The notes beneath the pieces are model-generated. The model was not told the origin of the DNA. It searched no databases and saw only the letters and a list, made by a program, of their open reading frames with translations. The position numbers and the translations under genes were made by a program. From Methanospirillum stamsii (GTDB taxonomy: Archaea; Halobacteriota; Methanomicrobia; Methanomicrobiales; Methanospirillaceae), in assembly GCF_003173335.1 (NCBI RefSeq), contig NZ_QGMZ01000056.1, forward strand, positions 1-32,154: a stretch of DNA of 32,154 nucleotides, in the 5' to 3' direction. Shown one piece after another: positions 1-7,829 of this stretch. Numbering within the stretch: the stretch's first letter is position 1; each line of letters opens with the position of its first letter.

Positions 1-54
1 GATGTGTTTGAAAATTGGAGGAAAACTTATCCGAAAGTCATCCCTAACTCAGCC
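1..54. other. Unrelated sequence at the broken end of a binding-protein gene
   Basis: Homology to the two dockerin-tagged sister proteins stops at the DPEL motif (about position 55). Both sisters continue with about 80 more residues beginning QSVNAVKN or QTVNAVKN, but here only one Gly codon and a stop follow. None of the three frames of bases 1-54 on the minus strand restores the expected sequence, so a simple frameshift is unlikely. An insertion or rearrangement junction is the simplest explanation. I cannot name an element from 54 bases; it does not resemble the IS21-like end at the other edge of the window. Confidence 0.5.
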
Positions 55-1071
55 GAGTTCAGGATCTGAAACGATATCCTCTATTGGGTACCATGGTTCT
101 TTCCCAGCCCTATGAATGAGAATTACATCCGGATTCCATTTTATAATCTGTTCTTTTGAAATGGTCAAAACTCCAAAGTTGGTGGTTGGTGCTGCACCCT
201 CTGCAACATTTTTTCCTCCTGCAATGTCTATCGGATCGTACAAACAAAGAGTTCCTTCAAAACCAGCTTTGGTAAAACCGGCAATGTATACTTTAACTTT
301 ATCGTCTTCCGGAATAGAAGATGTAATATCTTCTACTTTTCCAATTTCCTCATTCCAAAGTGAAATGAGATCTTCAGCCCGATTTTGTTTACCAAAGAGA
401 ATTCCTGTCTGTCTCCAGTTTTCAAAATACCCACCATCATCATCATATTTTACCCGGTTAAAATTTGGGAAAAAGACAGGAACGCCGGTATTTTTTTGAA
501 TTTCATCTGCAACATCAGGTTCCAAACTGGAACTCATGGAAATAACGACATCCGGATGAAGTGATAAGATTTTTTCCTGGTTAATGTCAGAGAATGTTCC
601 AACCGTTTCCAAATTTTTTATTTCCGGATATTTTTGACCGAATAATTGGCTGTCTGCATTTTGTATAGTATTTTCATCAACACCAACAATCGTATCAAAA
701 GAATCCAGGGTAGTTATTAGCGTTACTGCACCGGGATATGCTGCAACAACTCTTTTCAGGGGAACTTTCATGGTTACCGTTCTTTCGTTACAGTCAACCA
801 TTGTAACTTCAGTCTCATCACCTGCAATAATCGATTCAATCCGGGAAATGTCATCCTCATTGACAATTCCGTCATAATTTGCATCTGCAAACTGAGTCTT
901 TTCCTTTACTCCACTAATTATTCCTTTAAGGTATGTGATATCCTCTTCATCGATGATATCATCCATATTGGCATTTCCGTATACACTTAAGGTAAAATCA
1001 TATGCACTGACCGGACCAATAACCAGAAGACATAATCCTAAAAAAAGAAAAAATTTCTGAAATTTTATCAT
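49..1071 (-). pseudogene. Dockerin-tagged BtuF/FecB-type solute-binding protein, C-terminally truncated (binding protein A)
   Basis: This is an extracellular solute-binding protein of the FecB/BtuF (TroA-like, PF01497) class, cut short. It has a signal peptide ending near VSA-YDF (residues 1-23). Two dockerin-type calcium loops follow: GNANMDDIIDEED at about 31-43 and DANYDGIVNEDD at about 63-74. The binding domain starts near residue 90 (ERTVTMKVPLKRVVAAYP) and includes the family motif NPDVILI. It is 340 residues long against 417-420 for its sisters and ends abruptly at DPELG, so the last roughly 80 residues of the C-lobe are missing. It starts 6 bp after the stop of binding protein B and is probably co-transcribed with it. 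The two are tandem duplicates, nearly identical through signal peptide and dockerin but diverged beyond. A truncated C-lobe probably cannot close on a ligand, hence the pseudogene call. Confidence 0.75.
840..1006 (-). repeat. Dockerin-coding DNA repeat, copy 1
   Basis: This segment encodes the two dockerin loops and the end of the signal peptide of binding protein A. It is highly similar at DNA level to the copy in binding protein B, including an identical 42-base run at 940-981 and 2209-2250. The downstream binding domains differ far more, which suggests recent duplication or gene conversion limited to the tag. Confidence 0.75.
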
Positions 1072-1077
1072 TATTCA

Positions 1078-2340
1078 TCATCTCCAGGTAACGTAACTAC
1101 CACAGTTTTCGACCATCCAGTCATACAATCCCGAAACGCCATAGAACTCTTCTAAAATTTCATTACATTCTTTTTCAACATTCAAATCCGTGAACAAATC
1201 CGGATAGAATAATTTAGCAAGATAATAACATTCACAAAGACCGGTTGCCGAATCCCAGCCAGTATCCCAACCTTTTGTTCCGTAAACGCGTTCATTTTTA
1301 ACTGCATTGACGGATTGCAAAGCAGGATCATGTAAAATACCGTCTATACTCCCGTGTTTTCCATCATCCTCTTTTGTCCCTGCATGAACGAGAATTACAT
1401 CCGGATTCCACTCGATGATCTGTTCTTTTGAAACATCAATACCTCCCCATCCTGAAGTACCTACAGGCAAATCTTTTGCAACATTGATACCACCGGCAAT
1501 ATCAATCGGTTGATAATATGTCGAAGTCATCGTTGGAGAAGCATAACATGCAAAATAGACCTTTGGTTTCTCGTTTTCAGGTACCTGTGACGTTATATCT
1601 TCGATAGCCTTGATTTTTTCATTGCTATACTCAATCAATTCTTCAGCACGTTTCAGGTCATCATTACCCTGCAATAAACCCACAAATCTCCAGGTTTCAT
1701 ACGCTCCATCATCTTTGTCAAAGGATGCCACTTCTTTTGGAGCTGCATATACAAATGGAATCCGGGTATTCTGGCTCAAAGCCTGAGCAATTTCTTTACT
1801 AGTAAAAAATCCGCCGTAAATGACATCCGGATTTACAGAAAGAATTGCTTCCTGGTTTGGTTCCTGACCGGTTCCAACTTCTGGTATATCCTTTAACTCA
1901 GGATGTGCCTTAAAAATTAATTTATTTGCTAATCCGGATGTAGTTCCGATTCCTACTATTGAATCAATAGAATTAAGTTGTACAACCGGCCTTACAGAAC
2001 CTAAAAATAAATTAGCATTGCTTTTTACGGGTGTATTAACCTTTCCAGTCATACCCTGATTATCAACAAGTGTCAGAATTACCGGATCTCCGGAGATTAT
2101 AGATTCAATTTGTGAAATATCAGCCTCATTAATTATGTTATCATAATTAGCATCTGCAAACTGAGTCTTTTCGTTTACTCCGCTGATTATTCCTTTCAAG
2201 TACGTGACATCCTCTTCATCGATGATATCATCCATATTGGCATTTCCGTACACACTTAAAGTGAAATCATATGCTGATACCGGAGCCACCAATAAAAAAG
2301 TAATAGAGAGAAGTGCTATAATGCAGAATAAAAATTTCAT
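1078..2340 (-). CDS. Dockerin-tagged BtuF/FecB-type solute-binding protein (binding protein B)
   Basis: Secreted ABC-importer binding protein of the FecB/BtuF family, 420 residues. Seen in order: a signal peptide (cleavage near VSA-YDF, residue 23); two dockerin-like EF-hand loops (NANMDDIIDEED and DANYDNIINEAD, with acidic or Asn residues at loop positions 1, 3, 5, 9 and 12); then a two-lobed binding domain from about residue 95 to the end, with NPDVIYGG and NPDVILVHAG at the usual strand positions and AVKNERVYG near the C-terminus. There is no lipobox and no C-terminal membrane helix. The gene lies downstream of the nitrogenase-like operon across a 214 bp gap that contains a possible terminator, so it may have its own promoter. 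Known substrates of the family are metal chelates, siderophores, haem and corrinoids; the actual ligand is unknown. Confidence 0.9.
   Translation of the reverse strand: MKFLFCIIALLSITFLLVAPVSAYDFTLSVYGNANMDDIIDEEDVTYLKGIISGVNEKTQFADANYDNIINEADISQIESIISGDPVILTLVDNQGMTGKVNTPVKSNANLFLGSVRPVVQLNSIDSIVGIGTTSGLANKLIFKAHPELKDIPEVGTGQEPNQEAILSVNPDVIYGGFFTSKEIAQALSQNTRIPFVYAAPKEVASFDKDDGAYETWRFVGLLQGNDDLKRAEELIEYSNEKIKAIEDITSQVPENEKPKVYFACYASPTMTSTYYQPIDIAGGINVAKDLPVGTSGWGGIDVSKEQIIEWNPDVILVHAGTKEDDGKHGSIDGILHDPALQSVNAVKNERVYGTKGWDTGWDSATGLCECYYLAKLFYPDLFTDLNVEKECNEILEEFYGVSGLYDWMVENCGSYVTWR
2109..2272 (-). repeat. Dockerin-coding DNA repeat, copy 2
   Basis: Second copy of the signal-peptide/dockerin segment, in binding protein B. 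It shares an exact 42-base run (2209-2250) with copy 1. A third, more diverged copy encodes the dockerin of binding protein C at about 7043-7192. Confidence 0.75.
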
Positions 2341-2533
2341 TATCTAAACCAACCCATCCAAAAATACTAATTTTTTTTTGAGATCATGAAAATCAGAATT
2401 TTTTGTTATAATGATATTTTTCCGAAGCACAAATAAAATTAACTTTACGTTACTTTTTTTGTTTATGCATGTAATGAAAAAAACATAACAAAAATCGCAT
2501 TAAATTAAAAAAGATATGAAAAACCTAATTCTT

Positions 2534-2541
2534 AAAAAAAA
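2534..2541 (-). terminator. Poly-T terminator after the nitrogenase-like operon
   Basis: A run of eight A on the plus strand (T8 in the transcript) lies 14 bp beyond the stop codon of the NifH-like gene. T-rich tracts without a hairpin are typical archaeal terminators. This would separate the reductase operon from binding proteins B and A. Confidence 0.4.
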
Positions 2542-2554
2542 TCTATAGTTGTTT

Positions 2555-3313
2555 TCAGCGGTTTTCTTTTTTGCTGATTATTTCATCAGCCAAAACAGTA
2601 ATAGCCCGGACATATGCCCCATCATCAAAAAAAGATGCAACTGTAGATCTGGCAGACTCGCATTCCTGCACAACCTTATCACGCGGAATTCGGGTAACAA
2701 CCCGTACTCCGATTTCAGCGGCAAGATCTGATATGAGTTTATCTTCATTCTCAACATTTCTGCTGTTCTGAATAATTCCACAAAGACGGGCATACCCTTT
2801 CTGACTAAACTGTGAAACTGCCAAAGCAATATTCTCCGCAGCATACAGACTCATCAGTTCACCGGAGGTCACAATGTATACTTCTTCTGCATATCCCTTC
2901 CGAAGAGGCATCGCGAATCCCCCGCAAACCACATCACCAAGCACATCATATAAGACAAAATCCGGTTTTAACTCATTAAACGCATTTAATGCATCCAAAC
3001 GCTCAAACGCAGAAATAATTCCTCTTCCTGCACATCCGACACCCGGAGTCGGACCCCCGCACTCAGCACAATAAATCCCGTAATCACCTTTTGTTACCAA
3101 CTGATCAAGAGTTACACCATCTTTTCCCTGACGAAGAGTCTTTAGAATCGGGGTAATTCTCTCTCCACCAGTTAGCATCCTGGTTGAATCAGCTTTTGGA
3201 TCGCAACCAATTTGCATAACAGTATATCCTTTTTTTGCTAAAACAATCGAAAGATTAGAGGTTGTAGTAGACTTTCCAATACCTCCCTTCCCATATAACG
3301 CTATTCTTCTCAT
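2555..3313 (-). CDS. NifH/BchL/CfbC-like ATPase (nitrogenase-like reductase component)
   Basis: Homodimeric iron-sulfur ATPase of the NifH family, expected to pass low-potential electrons to a component-1 partner with ATP hydrolysis. The P-loop is GKGGIGKS (residues 8-15) and switch-like DPKADSTR follows at 38-45. The two cysteines expected to bridge the [4Fe-4S] cluster are C94 (GCAGRG) and C130 (DVVCGGFAMP). Their spacing of 36 compares with 35 for Cys97/Cys132 of Azotobacter NifH. At 252 residues it is shorter than NifH (about 290), nearer the chlorophyll and F430 homologues. Its ATG overlaps the stop of the upstream subunit by 4 bp, so the genes are translationally coupled. No other nif assembly genes are present, which argues against true nitrogen fixation. 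Which nitrogenase-like clade it belongs to needs a tree. Confidence 0.92.
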   Translation of the reverse strand: MRRIALYGKGGIGKSTTTSNLSIVLAKKGYTVMQIGCDPKADSTRMLTGGERITPILKTLRQGKDGVTLDQLVTKGDYGIYCAECGGPTPGVGCAGRGIISAFERLDALNAFNELKPDFVLYDVLGDVVCGGFAMPLRKGYAEEVYIVTSGELMSLYAAENIALAVSQFSQKGYARLCGIIQNSRNVENEDKLISDLAAEIGVRVVTRIPRDKVVQECESARSTVASFFDDGAYVRAITVLADEIISKKENR

Positions 3314-4593
3314 TTTATGAATACCTCCGGATGAGCATTACACATATTGGTGATCATCTGAGTCAGGTATGCATATCCACGAAAACCAACAAAGGGAGTT
3401 CCATCATACATGGTGATATAATCCGGTGTCGGATGAGCAGCAGGAATCTTAATCTGGACTGATTTAGCCATTTTCAGATAGTAAGAATTTGCAAAAAGAA
3501 TTTGTGGCTTTTTCCCATTAACTATTGACTCAAAAAGATCATCATCAGGGTTACAGTATAGGTCATGAATCCCTAAATCCGAAAACAGTATTTTATAATT
3601 TTCGTGTTCACTTATTTGTGGTTCTTCTGGTAAAAAAACCGCTGAAACCTGCATGCCCCAGTCTTTTATGATCATTTCGGAAAGACCATATGCATATTCA
3701 TAAGGGCAGGCAAGAATTACCGATAAATGATCATAGGGTTGAATTTTTAAGAACAATGAAGTAAGTGAAAATCCAAACCGGGATATTTCATCATTTATTA
3801 TTTCTTCAGGATAAAGAATACCAAGTAACTCAGATACCCGGGCAATCCACTTTTTTGTTCCGGTCAGACCAATAGGAAGACCATACATATATTTCTGGCC
3901 GGATAACTCTTCAATTTCTTCTCCGACAGGGATCATTATGTCCCTGATAACCAGGTTTAACGAGGCATCAGGTATGTTTTTTATTTCATCAGTAGTGCAT
4001 CCGTCCGGGAAGATCGTTCCGATAGAAATCCCCAATAATGATAACAATCTCCTGATTTCTGCAAGATCCGATATCGTGTTGAATTGTTCACACGTAGGTC
4101 CGAGTATGTTTACTTTTTTCTTCGTAGGGGTATATGAACCGGGTTTGATAAATTCACGGATAACTGCTTTTGAACTCTCTGCAATTCCCAAAAAGTATGT
4201 TCCGTTAAATCCACCGGATGAAAATGGAATCAAACGGGCAGATACTTCAGGCTGGAGGGAACGAACAATTCCATCGATATCAAGTCCTATTACCGCGGTT
4301 ATTGAAGTGGCTACAACTGCAATGACTGATGGATGGTACGTAGAATCCACCCATTTAATCGATTCTTTGAGCCGTGCATCTGAACCCATAACAACATCAT
4401 CTTCATTAACGGCACAAGTAAAAATTTTGTGAAACATGGATCGACGGTTCATCGAATTAAAACTCATCTGGGTGTATGTAACAGTCCCGGGAGCTCCATG
4501 CTCAACAATGATACAATCCCTGATTCCAGCCATTGTCCAGAGAATTCCAAAATAATCAGTGGCCTCTGGAATTCCGGTTTCAATAATTCTCAT
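3310..4593 (-). CDS. Nitrogenase-like component 1, beta (NifK/BchB)-type subunit lacking the cluster cysteines
   Basis: This is the second component-1-type subunit (PF00148 oxidoreductase family), 427 residues. The fold signature is visible: the N-terminal ETGIPEATDYFGILWTMAGI segment, then IIVEHGAPGT at about 29-37, then VVATSITAVIGLDIDGIV at about 93-110. These match the three places where NifD/NifK carry cluster cysteines. By eye, all three are replaced: T6 for the first, T37 in the HGxxGC motif, and I98 in place of the Cys of TSC. The only nearby cysteine, C27, sits just before HGAPG. In DPOR the BchB subunit likewise contributes no cysteine, only an aspartate, to the shared cluster. Here no aspartate is obvious at that place, so the fourth ligand is unclear. 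The gene overlaps both neighbours by 4 bp, so an obligate heteromer with them is likely. Confidence 0.88.
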   Translation of the reverse strand: MRIIETGIPEATDYFGILWTMAGIRDCIIVEHGAPGTVTYTQMSFNSMNRRSMFHKIFTCAVNEDDVVMGSDARLKESIKWVDSTYHPSVIAVVATSITAVIGLDIDGIVRSLQPEVSARLIPFSSGGFNGTYFLGIAESSKAVIREFIKPGSYTPTKKKVNILGPTCEQFNTISDLAEIRRLLSLLGISIGTIFPDGCTTDEIKNIPDASLNLVIRDIMIPVGEEIEELSGQKYMYGLPIGLTGTKKWIARVSELLGILYPEEIINDEISRFGFSLTSLFLKIQPYDHLSVILACPYEYAYGLSEMIIKDWGMQVSAVFLPEEPQISEHENYKILFSDLGIHDLYCNPDDDLFESIVNGKKPQILFANSYYLKMAKSVQIKIPAAHPTPDYITMYDGTPFVGFRGYAYLTQMITNMCNAHPEVFIK

Positions 4594-5924
4594 GCATTCA
4601 CCCTCATTTTCATGGCAGAAATATCAAAATTCGGAATGGTTTGTACGTAGTCACCAAAGATTTCCAGTAATATGTGAATTGCGAAATCAAATCCATTAAG
4701 AAATGCTATGGAATGAATATTGCGATAACCAATGTGGTTTTCCTTACACATATTTTCTTCATATCCTGAAAACGTGATATAATAGTCAGGTTTTATCCTG
4801 ACAAGGTATTCTTCCAGCGGATAACAGGAAGCATTGCGAATAATATCCGATTTTCCACCATCAGAATGAAATTTTTTCGCATCGGCATAATCCTGTTCAA
4901 AGATTTCATCTATGGCAATAGCAGCAATTTTAATACCAAAGGAATGTAGCAGGAACGCCAGATCAAATGTTCTTCCTTGTCCTATTGAGATGATTGCTTT
5001 CTTTCCTGCCAAACCCTGTTTTAATACAGAAGTCAATTGCAATAATGAGTTATATTCTGGTGTGATAATTGATTCAATATCAACAGAAAGAAACATACCT
5101 AAATTTCTATAGAGGTGAAGTATTGATTCTGGTGAAAAAGGACGATCGAAGAGAAAATAATCCATCTGATATTTTTCTTTCATTTTTTCCGCCAGAGGAA
5201 GGGCCCCTCTGTCCAGGATAATGTTACAGGATGCTTCAGGGGCTTTTTGCAAGGTATTAAGATCGGTATGTGAAGGAATGACTGAGTGAATGGAGTATCC
5301 GGTTTTTGATATAACCGTAAACAGTTCAGTATTAAAAGAACGAAATGCTGATGCACCGATTATGTTTACAGAATGAGGAATTTTTTGAACCGGATAATCC
5401 ATTAATTCTATGAGTGCTTCTAAAGCTCGTTCCATCCCCTGTTTTGAAGAGATATTCGTAAAATTTTCAGTTCTGATAAATAAAACCGGAATTTTTACAA
5501 CATCCCTGACCTGGCGGACTACTGCTTCAATATCTTCTCCGACAATCTCCGGAAGACAGGAAGTTACAACAAAAATAACCTCGGGTTTTTGCTTATGATA
5601 AAAATCAACAATCGCATTTTTTATCGTTTCTTCTGCTCCATGAATGATATCATCATCTTCATACAAAAAGAACACAAGATTATTTTTGAGCATAAAGGAT
5701 GATTGTTCAAACCGTGACATGAAAACCCGGGCATTGTGAGCACAGATTGCAGGGGCAATCATGATAGCAGCAGATTTTTCGATAAGGGGTGCAATAAAAC
5801 TTACGGCAAAAAATCCACATCCAAGTCCGGGAAACACCGGGGCTACAATATCCGGGGTTTTTTTCTCTGACACCAGTTGATCTAGTGTCACGAACTTTTG
5901 TAATTCACTAAAGGTTGCTGTCAT
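4590..5924 (-). CDS. Nitrogenase-like component 1, alpha (NifD/BchN)-type subunit carrying the three cluster cysteines
   Basis: First gene of the reductase operon, 444 residues from the ATG at 5924. That start is preferred over an ATG four codons upstream because GGAG lies 6 bases before it. Three cysteines fit a shared [4Fe-4S] or P-type cluster: C36 (GLGCGFF), C61 (AICAHNAR) and C123 (TSCLPEIVGEDIEAV). Their spacing of 25 and 62 is nearly that of DPOR BchN (25 and 61; family knowledge). The position of NifD Cys275, which holds FeMo-co, aligns by eye with Asp238 (ILDRGALP). The HS of NifD His442 appears kept as IHS (His404). The enzyme is thus unlikely to carry a FeMo-co-like cofactor in the normal way and may instead bind an organic or tetrapyrrole substrate in that cavity. 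The reaction is unknown. Confidence 0.9.
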   Translation of the reverse strand: MTATFSELQKFVTLDQLVSEKKTPDIVAPVFPGLGCGFFAVSFIAPLIEKSAAIMIAPAICAHNARVFMSRFEQSSFMLKNNLVFFLYEDDDIIHGAEETIKNAIVDFYHKQKPEVIFVVTSCLPEIVGEDIEAVVRQVRDVVKIPVLFIRTENFTNISSKQGMERALEALIELMDYPVQKIPHSVNIIGASAFRSFNTELFTVISKTGYSIHSVIPSHTDLNTLQKAPEASCNIILDRGALPLAEKMKEKYQMDYFLFDRPFSPESILHLYRNLGMFLSVDIESIITPEYNSLLQLTSVLKQGLAGKKAIISIGQGRTFDLAFLLHSFGIKIAAIAIDEIFEQDYADAKKFHSDGGKSDIIRNASCYPLEEYLVRIKPDYYITFSGYEENMCKENHIGYRNIHSIAFLNGFDFAIHILLEIFGDYVQTIPNFDISAMKMRVNA

Positions 5925-6036
5925 TATTAACTCCATTTTAACTGAAAATTTTACAATGATTGAAAAGAAGCATTAAATAGGAAAGTTACACAGATATCAT
6001 AAATATCGCCAATACATGTGTTTTTTAATGAAAATT

Positions 6037-6043
6037 AAAAAAA
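6037..6043 (-). terminator. Poly-T terminator after binding protein C
   Basis: Seven A on the plus strand (T7 in the transcript) lie just beyond the TAA of binding protein C, within the 130 bp gap before the nitrogenase-like operon. A TATA-like segment nearer the operon start would then allow separate transcription. Confidence 0.3.
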
Positions 6044-6054
6044 TAATTGGTTTT

Positions 6055-7308
6055 TTACCATTGGTAAAAATCGTATCCTTCTGCATAATCAGAGAATAAC
6101 CCGTCTTTTCCATAGACATATTTCATAATTTCATTACCATTTGATTCAACATTCAAATTTTCAAATTTGTCCGGATGTAATAATTTTGCCAGATACCCCA
6201 CCTGGGCAAGTTTTTCTCCCAGTATTCCTCCACCGTTTTGAGCAACGTTCATGCAGTAGACTCTTTTATTCTTTACTGCATTTACCGTCTGGAGATCCGG
6301 ATCGGAAAGTATAGCGTCGACTTCATTCGTATTTCCTCCATGAACAGTAATAACATCAGGATTCCAGAGGATAATCTGTTCCTTTGATACTTCTACGCCA
6401 CCGGGCTGACTCTCCGGAGTACCTGGAGGTACGATGCCCCCTGCTCTTTCCACCATTACTTCATCAGCTGAACTTTTACAGACGGTCAGTAATTCTCCAT
6501 TACCTCCGCCGGGTCCGCAATTATATACAACAGGTTTGTCTTCATCAGGTATTGCAGAGGTAATTTGAGTGATATCATCAATCTTTTCCTTGGAATAGTT
6601 AATCAGATCTCGTGCTCTTTCATCTTTCCCCGTTACAGCCCCGATTATTCTGAGCATATCAGCAACCCAGAGATCTCCTGCTGAAGCTAAAGCTATCGTT
6701 GGAACCTGAGTCTTATCTTGAAGCAAATCTGCATCTACATCTGTCGTTACAAACGTAACATCAGGGTTGAGTGATAATACCAATTCTTCGTTAATATCCT
6801 TGAAACTACCCGGGTCCGGAAGGCCGGCTAATTCAGGAGCAGCATCTTTTACAGCACAGGCCCCCATTTTCTCATTTGGAAAAGGTCCTCCGACTATTTT
6901 ATCCTGGGCTCCTAGTGCAATCAGCATCCGGGTTGAATCCATACGGGATGCAGAGACAATTTTTTCTACCGGAAGAGGTACGGTTACGATACGGTCTGAC
7001 ATGTCCAAAATATGAATTTCATCCGCATCTCCCGCGATTAACTCTTCTATCCGGGTTATATCATCTTCATTGATGATATTATCACAGTTGGCATCAGCGA
7101 ACTGACTCTTTTCTTTTGTTCCACTGATAATGCTCCGCACATAATTGATATCATTTTCATCGATGATGTCATCCATGTTGGCATTTCCATAAACCGTAAG
7201 GGTATCTTTGTATGTCTGACTAAATTCCTCCGGAGTGGCCGTAACCGGGATTCCAAAAAGAACCAGACATACCAATATTGACAACAGAATACGCTTCAAA
7301 TAACTCAT
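6055..7308 (-). CDS. Dockerin-tagged BtuF/FecB-type solute-binding protein (binding protein C)
   Basis: Third dockerin-tagged binding protein, 417 residues from the ATG at 7308, which has GGTG 5 bases upstream; the preceding GTG codon is less likely. The signal peptide runs to about residue 25 (VTA-TPEEF). Dockerin loops are NANMDDIIDEND and DANCDNIINEDD. The binding domain starts near 105 (SDRIVTVPLPVEKIVSASRMDSTRM) and contains NPDVTFV and NPDVITVHGG. The C-terminal end AVKNKRVYCMN matches binding protein B. It sits directly upstream of the nitrogenase-like operon in the same direction. A strong promoter-proximal palindrome (7322-7345) suggests regulated expression. Other acceptable names are iron-complex or corrinoid ABC transporter substrate-binding protein. 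No permease or ATPase lies in this cluster, so it must use one encoded elsewhere. Confidence 0.9.
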   Translation of the reverse strand: MSYLKRILLSILVCLVLFGIPVTATPEEFSQTYKDTLTVYGNANMDDIIDENDINYVRSIISGTKEKSQFADANCDNIINEDDITRIEELIAGDADEIHILDMSDRIVTVPLPVEKIVSASRMDSTRMLIALGAQDKIVGGPFPNEKMGACAVKDAAPELAGLPDPGSFKDINEELVLSLNPDVTFVTTDVDADLLQDKTQVPTIALASAGDLWVADMLRIIGAVTGKDERARDLINYSKEKIDDITQITSAIPDEDKPVVYNCGPGGGNGELLTVCKSSADEVMVERAGGIVPPGTPESQPGGVEVSKEQIILWNPDVITVHGGNTNEVDAILSDPDLQTVNAVKNKRVYCMNVAQNGGGILGEKLAQVGYLAKLLHPDKFENLNVESNGNEIMKYVYGKDGLFSDYAEGYDFYQW

Positions 7309-7321
7309 CACTACACCAAAA

Positions 7322-7345
7322 AAATTTATTTATAGTAATAAATTT
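7322..7345. promoter_or_regulatory. Palindromic operator candidate before binding protein C
   Basis: Perfect 9-bp inverted repeat: AAATTTATT (7322-7330) and AATAAATTT (7337-7345) around a 6-base spacer. It covers the transcription start predicted from the TATA box at 7356-7364 and ends 14 bases before the ATG. That is a good place for a repressor, but AT-rich DNA produces such repeats by chance more easily. Confidence 0.5.
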
Positions 7346-7355
7346 GATTCAATGT

Positions 7356-7364
7356 ATTATATAG
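7356..7364 (-). promoter_or_regulatory. TATA box for binding protein C
   Basis: CTATATAAT on the minus strand, about 50 bases upstream of the start codon. It would place transcription initiation near 7333, inside the palindrome. Confidence 0.45.
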
Positions 7365-7504
7365 ATTATTAGTTGTTTTTTTCGACACCTTTTCCTATTC
7401 GATTCAAGAGGAATCTGAAGAACTTTGAGATGGTTTTTAGACAGGTATTTTCCAAAACAGACCTCAATTTATGATTTGTTAAAACATAATTTATATTAGA
7501 GAGA

Positions 7505-7690
7505 TGGGTTTATCCCCATAGTTATTTTTAAATACCCCAATCATGAAGACATTATAATTGGGCAAACCCGGAATTTTTGATTCAAACGGGGATTAAGTGG
7601 TGCACCAACATAGGCCCGGATTACACCACACATAACGCAATTTAATGATGTCTTTTATATCCACCCATATAAATCCAAGGCATATGGATT
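7505..7690. ncRNA. Candidate structured RNA in the 7312-7829 gap
   Basis: The 7309-7829 gap has no convincing ORF but holds a run of perfect arms. These are GGGTTT (7506-7511) with AAACCC (7564-7569), enclosing CCCAAT (7536-7541) with ATTGGG (7557-7562). Then come CCCG (7567-7570) with CGGG (7587-7590), GTGGTG (7597-7602) with CACCAC (7624-7629), and CCATAT (7665-7670) with ATATGG (7682-7687). The AAACCC and CCCG arms overlap, so two folds are mutually exclusive, as in a switch. It is GC-richer than its surroundings. It could be a free ncRNA on either strand, a leader of the minus-strand gene at 7308, or a decayed mobile element. I could not match a known riboswitch. Confidence 0.3.
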
Positions 7691-7829
7691 ATCTGTTACA
7701 AGATGAGAATCAATCAAACATCCTGAATTAATAGAAATACGAGGAATTTTATCGATTTTTAACCATTTTGGGATCTCTCCATTGCTCTCAAAAAAGAATT
7801 AAAAAGAGACCCAAAAGAAAAAATTAGGA

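Noticed and set aside
2555-5936. True nitrogenase (nifHDK)
   Set aside because: The component-1 subunits lack the FeMo-co Cys and one lacks all cluster cysteines; no nifE, nifN, nifB or regulatory nif genes are present.
7641-7725. Box C/D small RNA (ATGATGT and CCTGA elements)
   Set aside because: The C box has a mismatch, C' and D' are unclear, and the same bases fit hairpins better.
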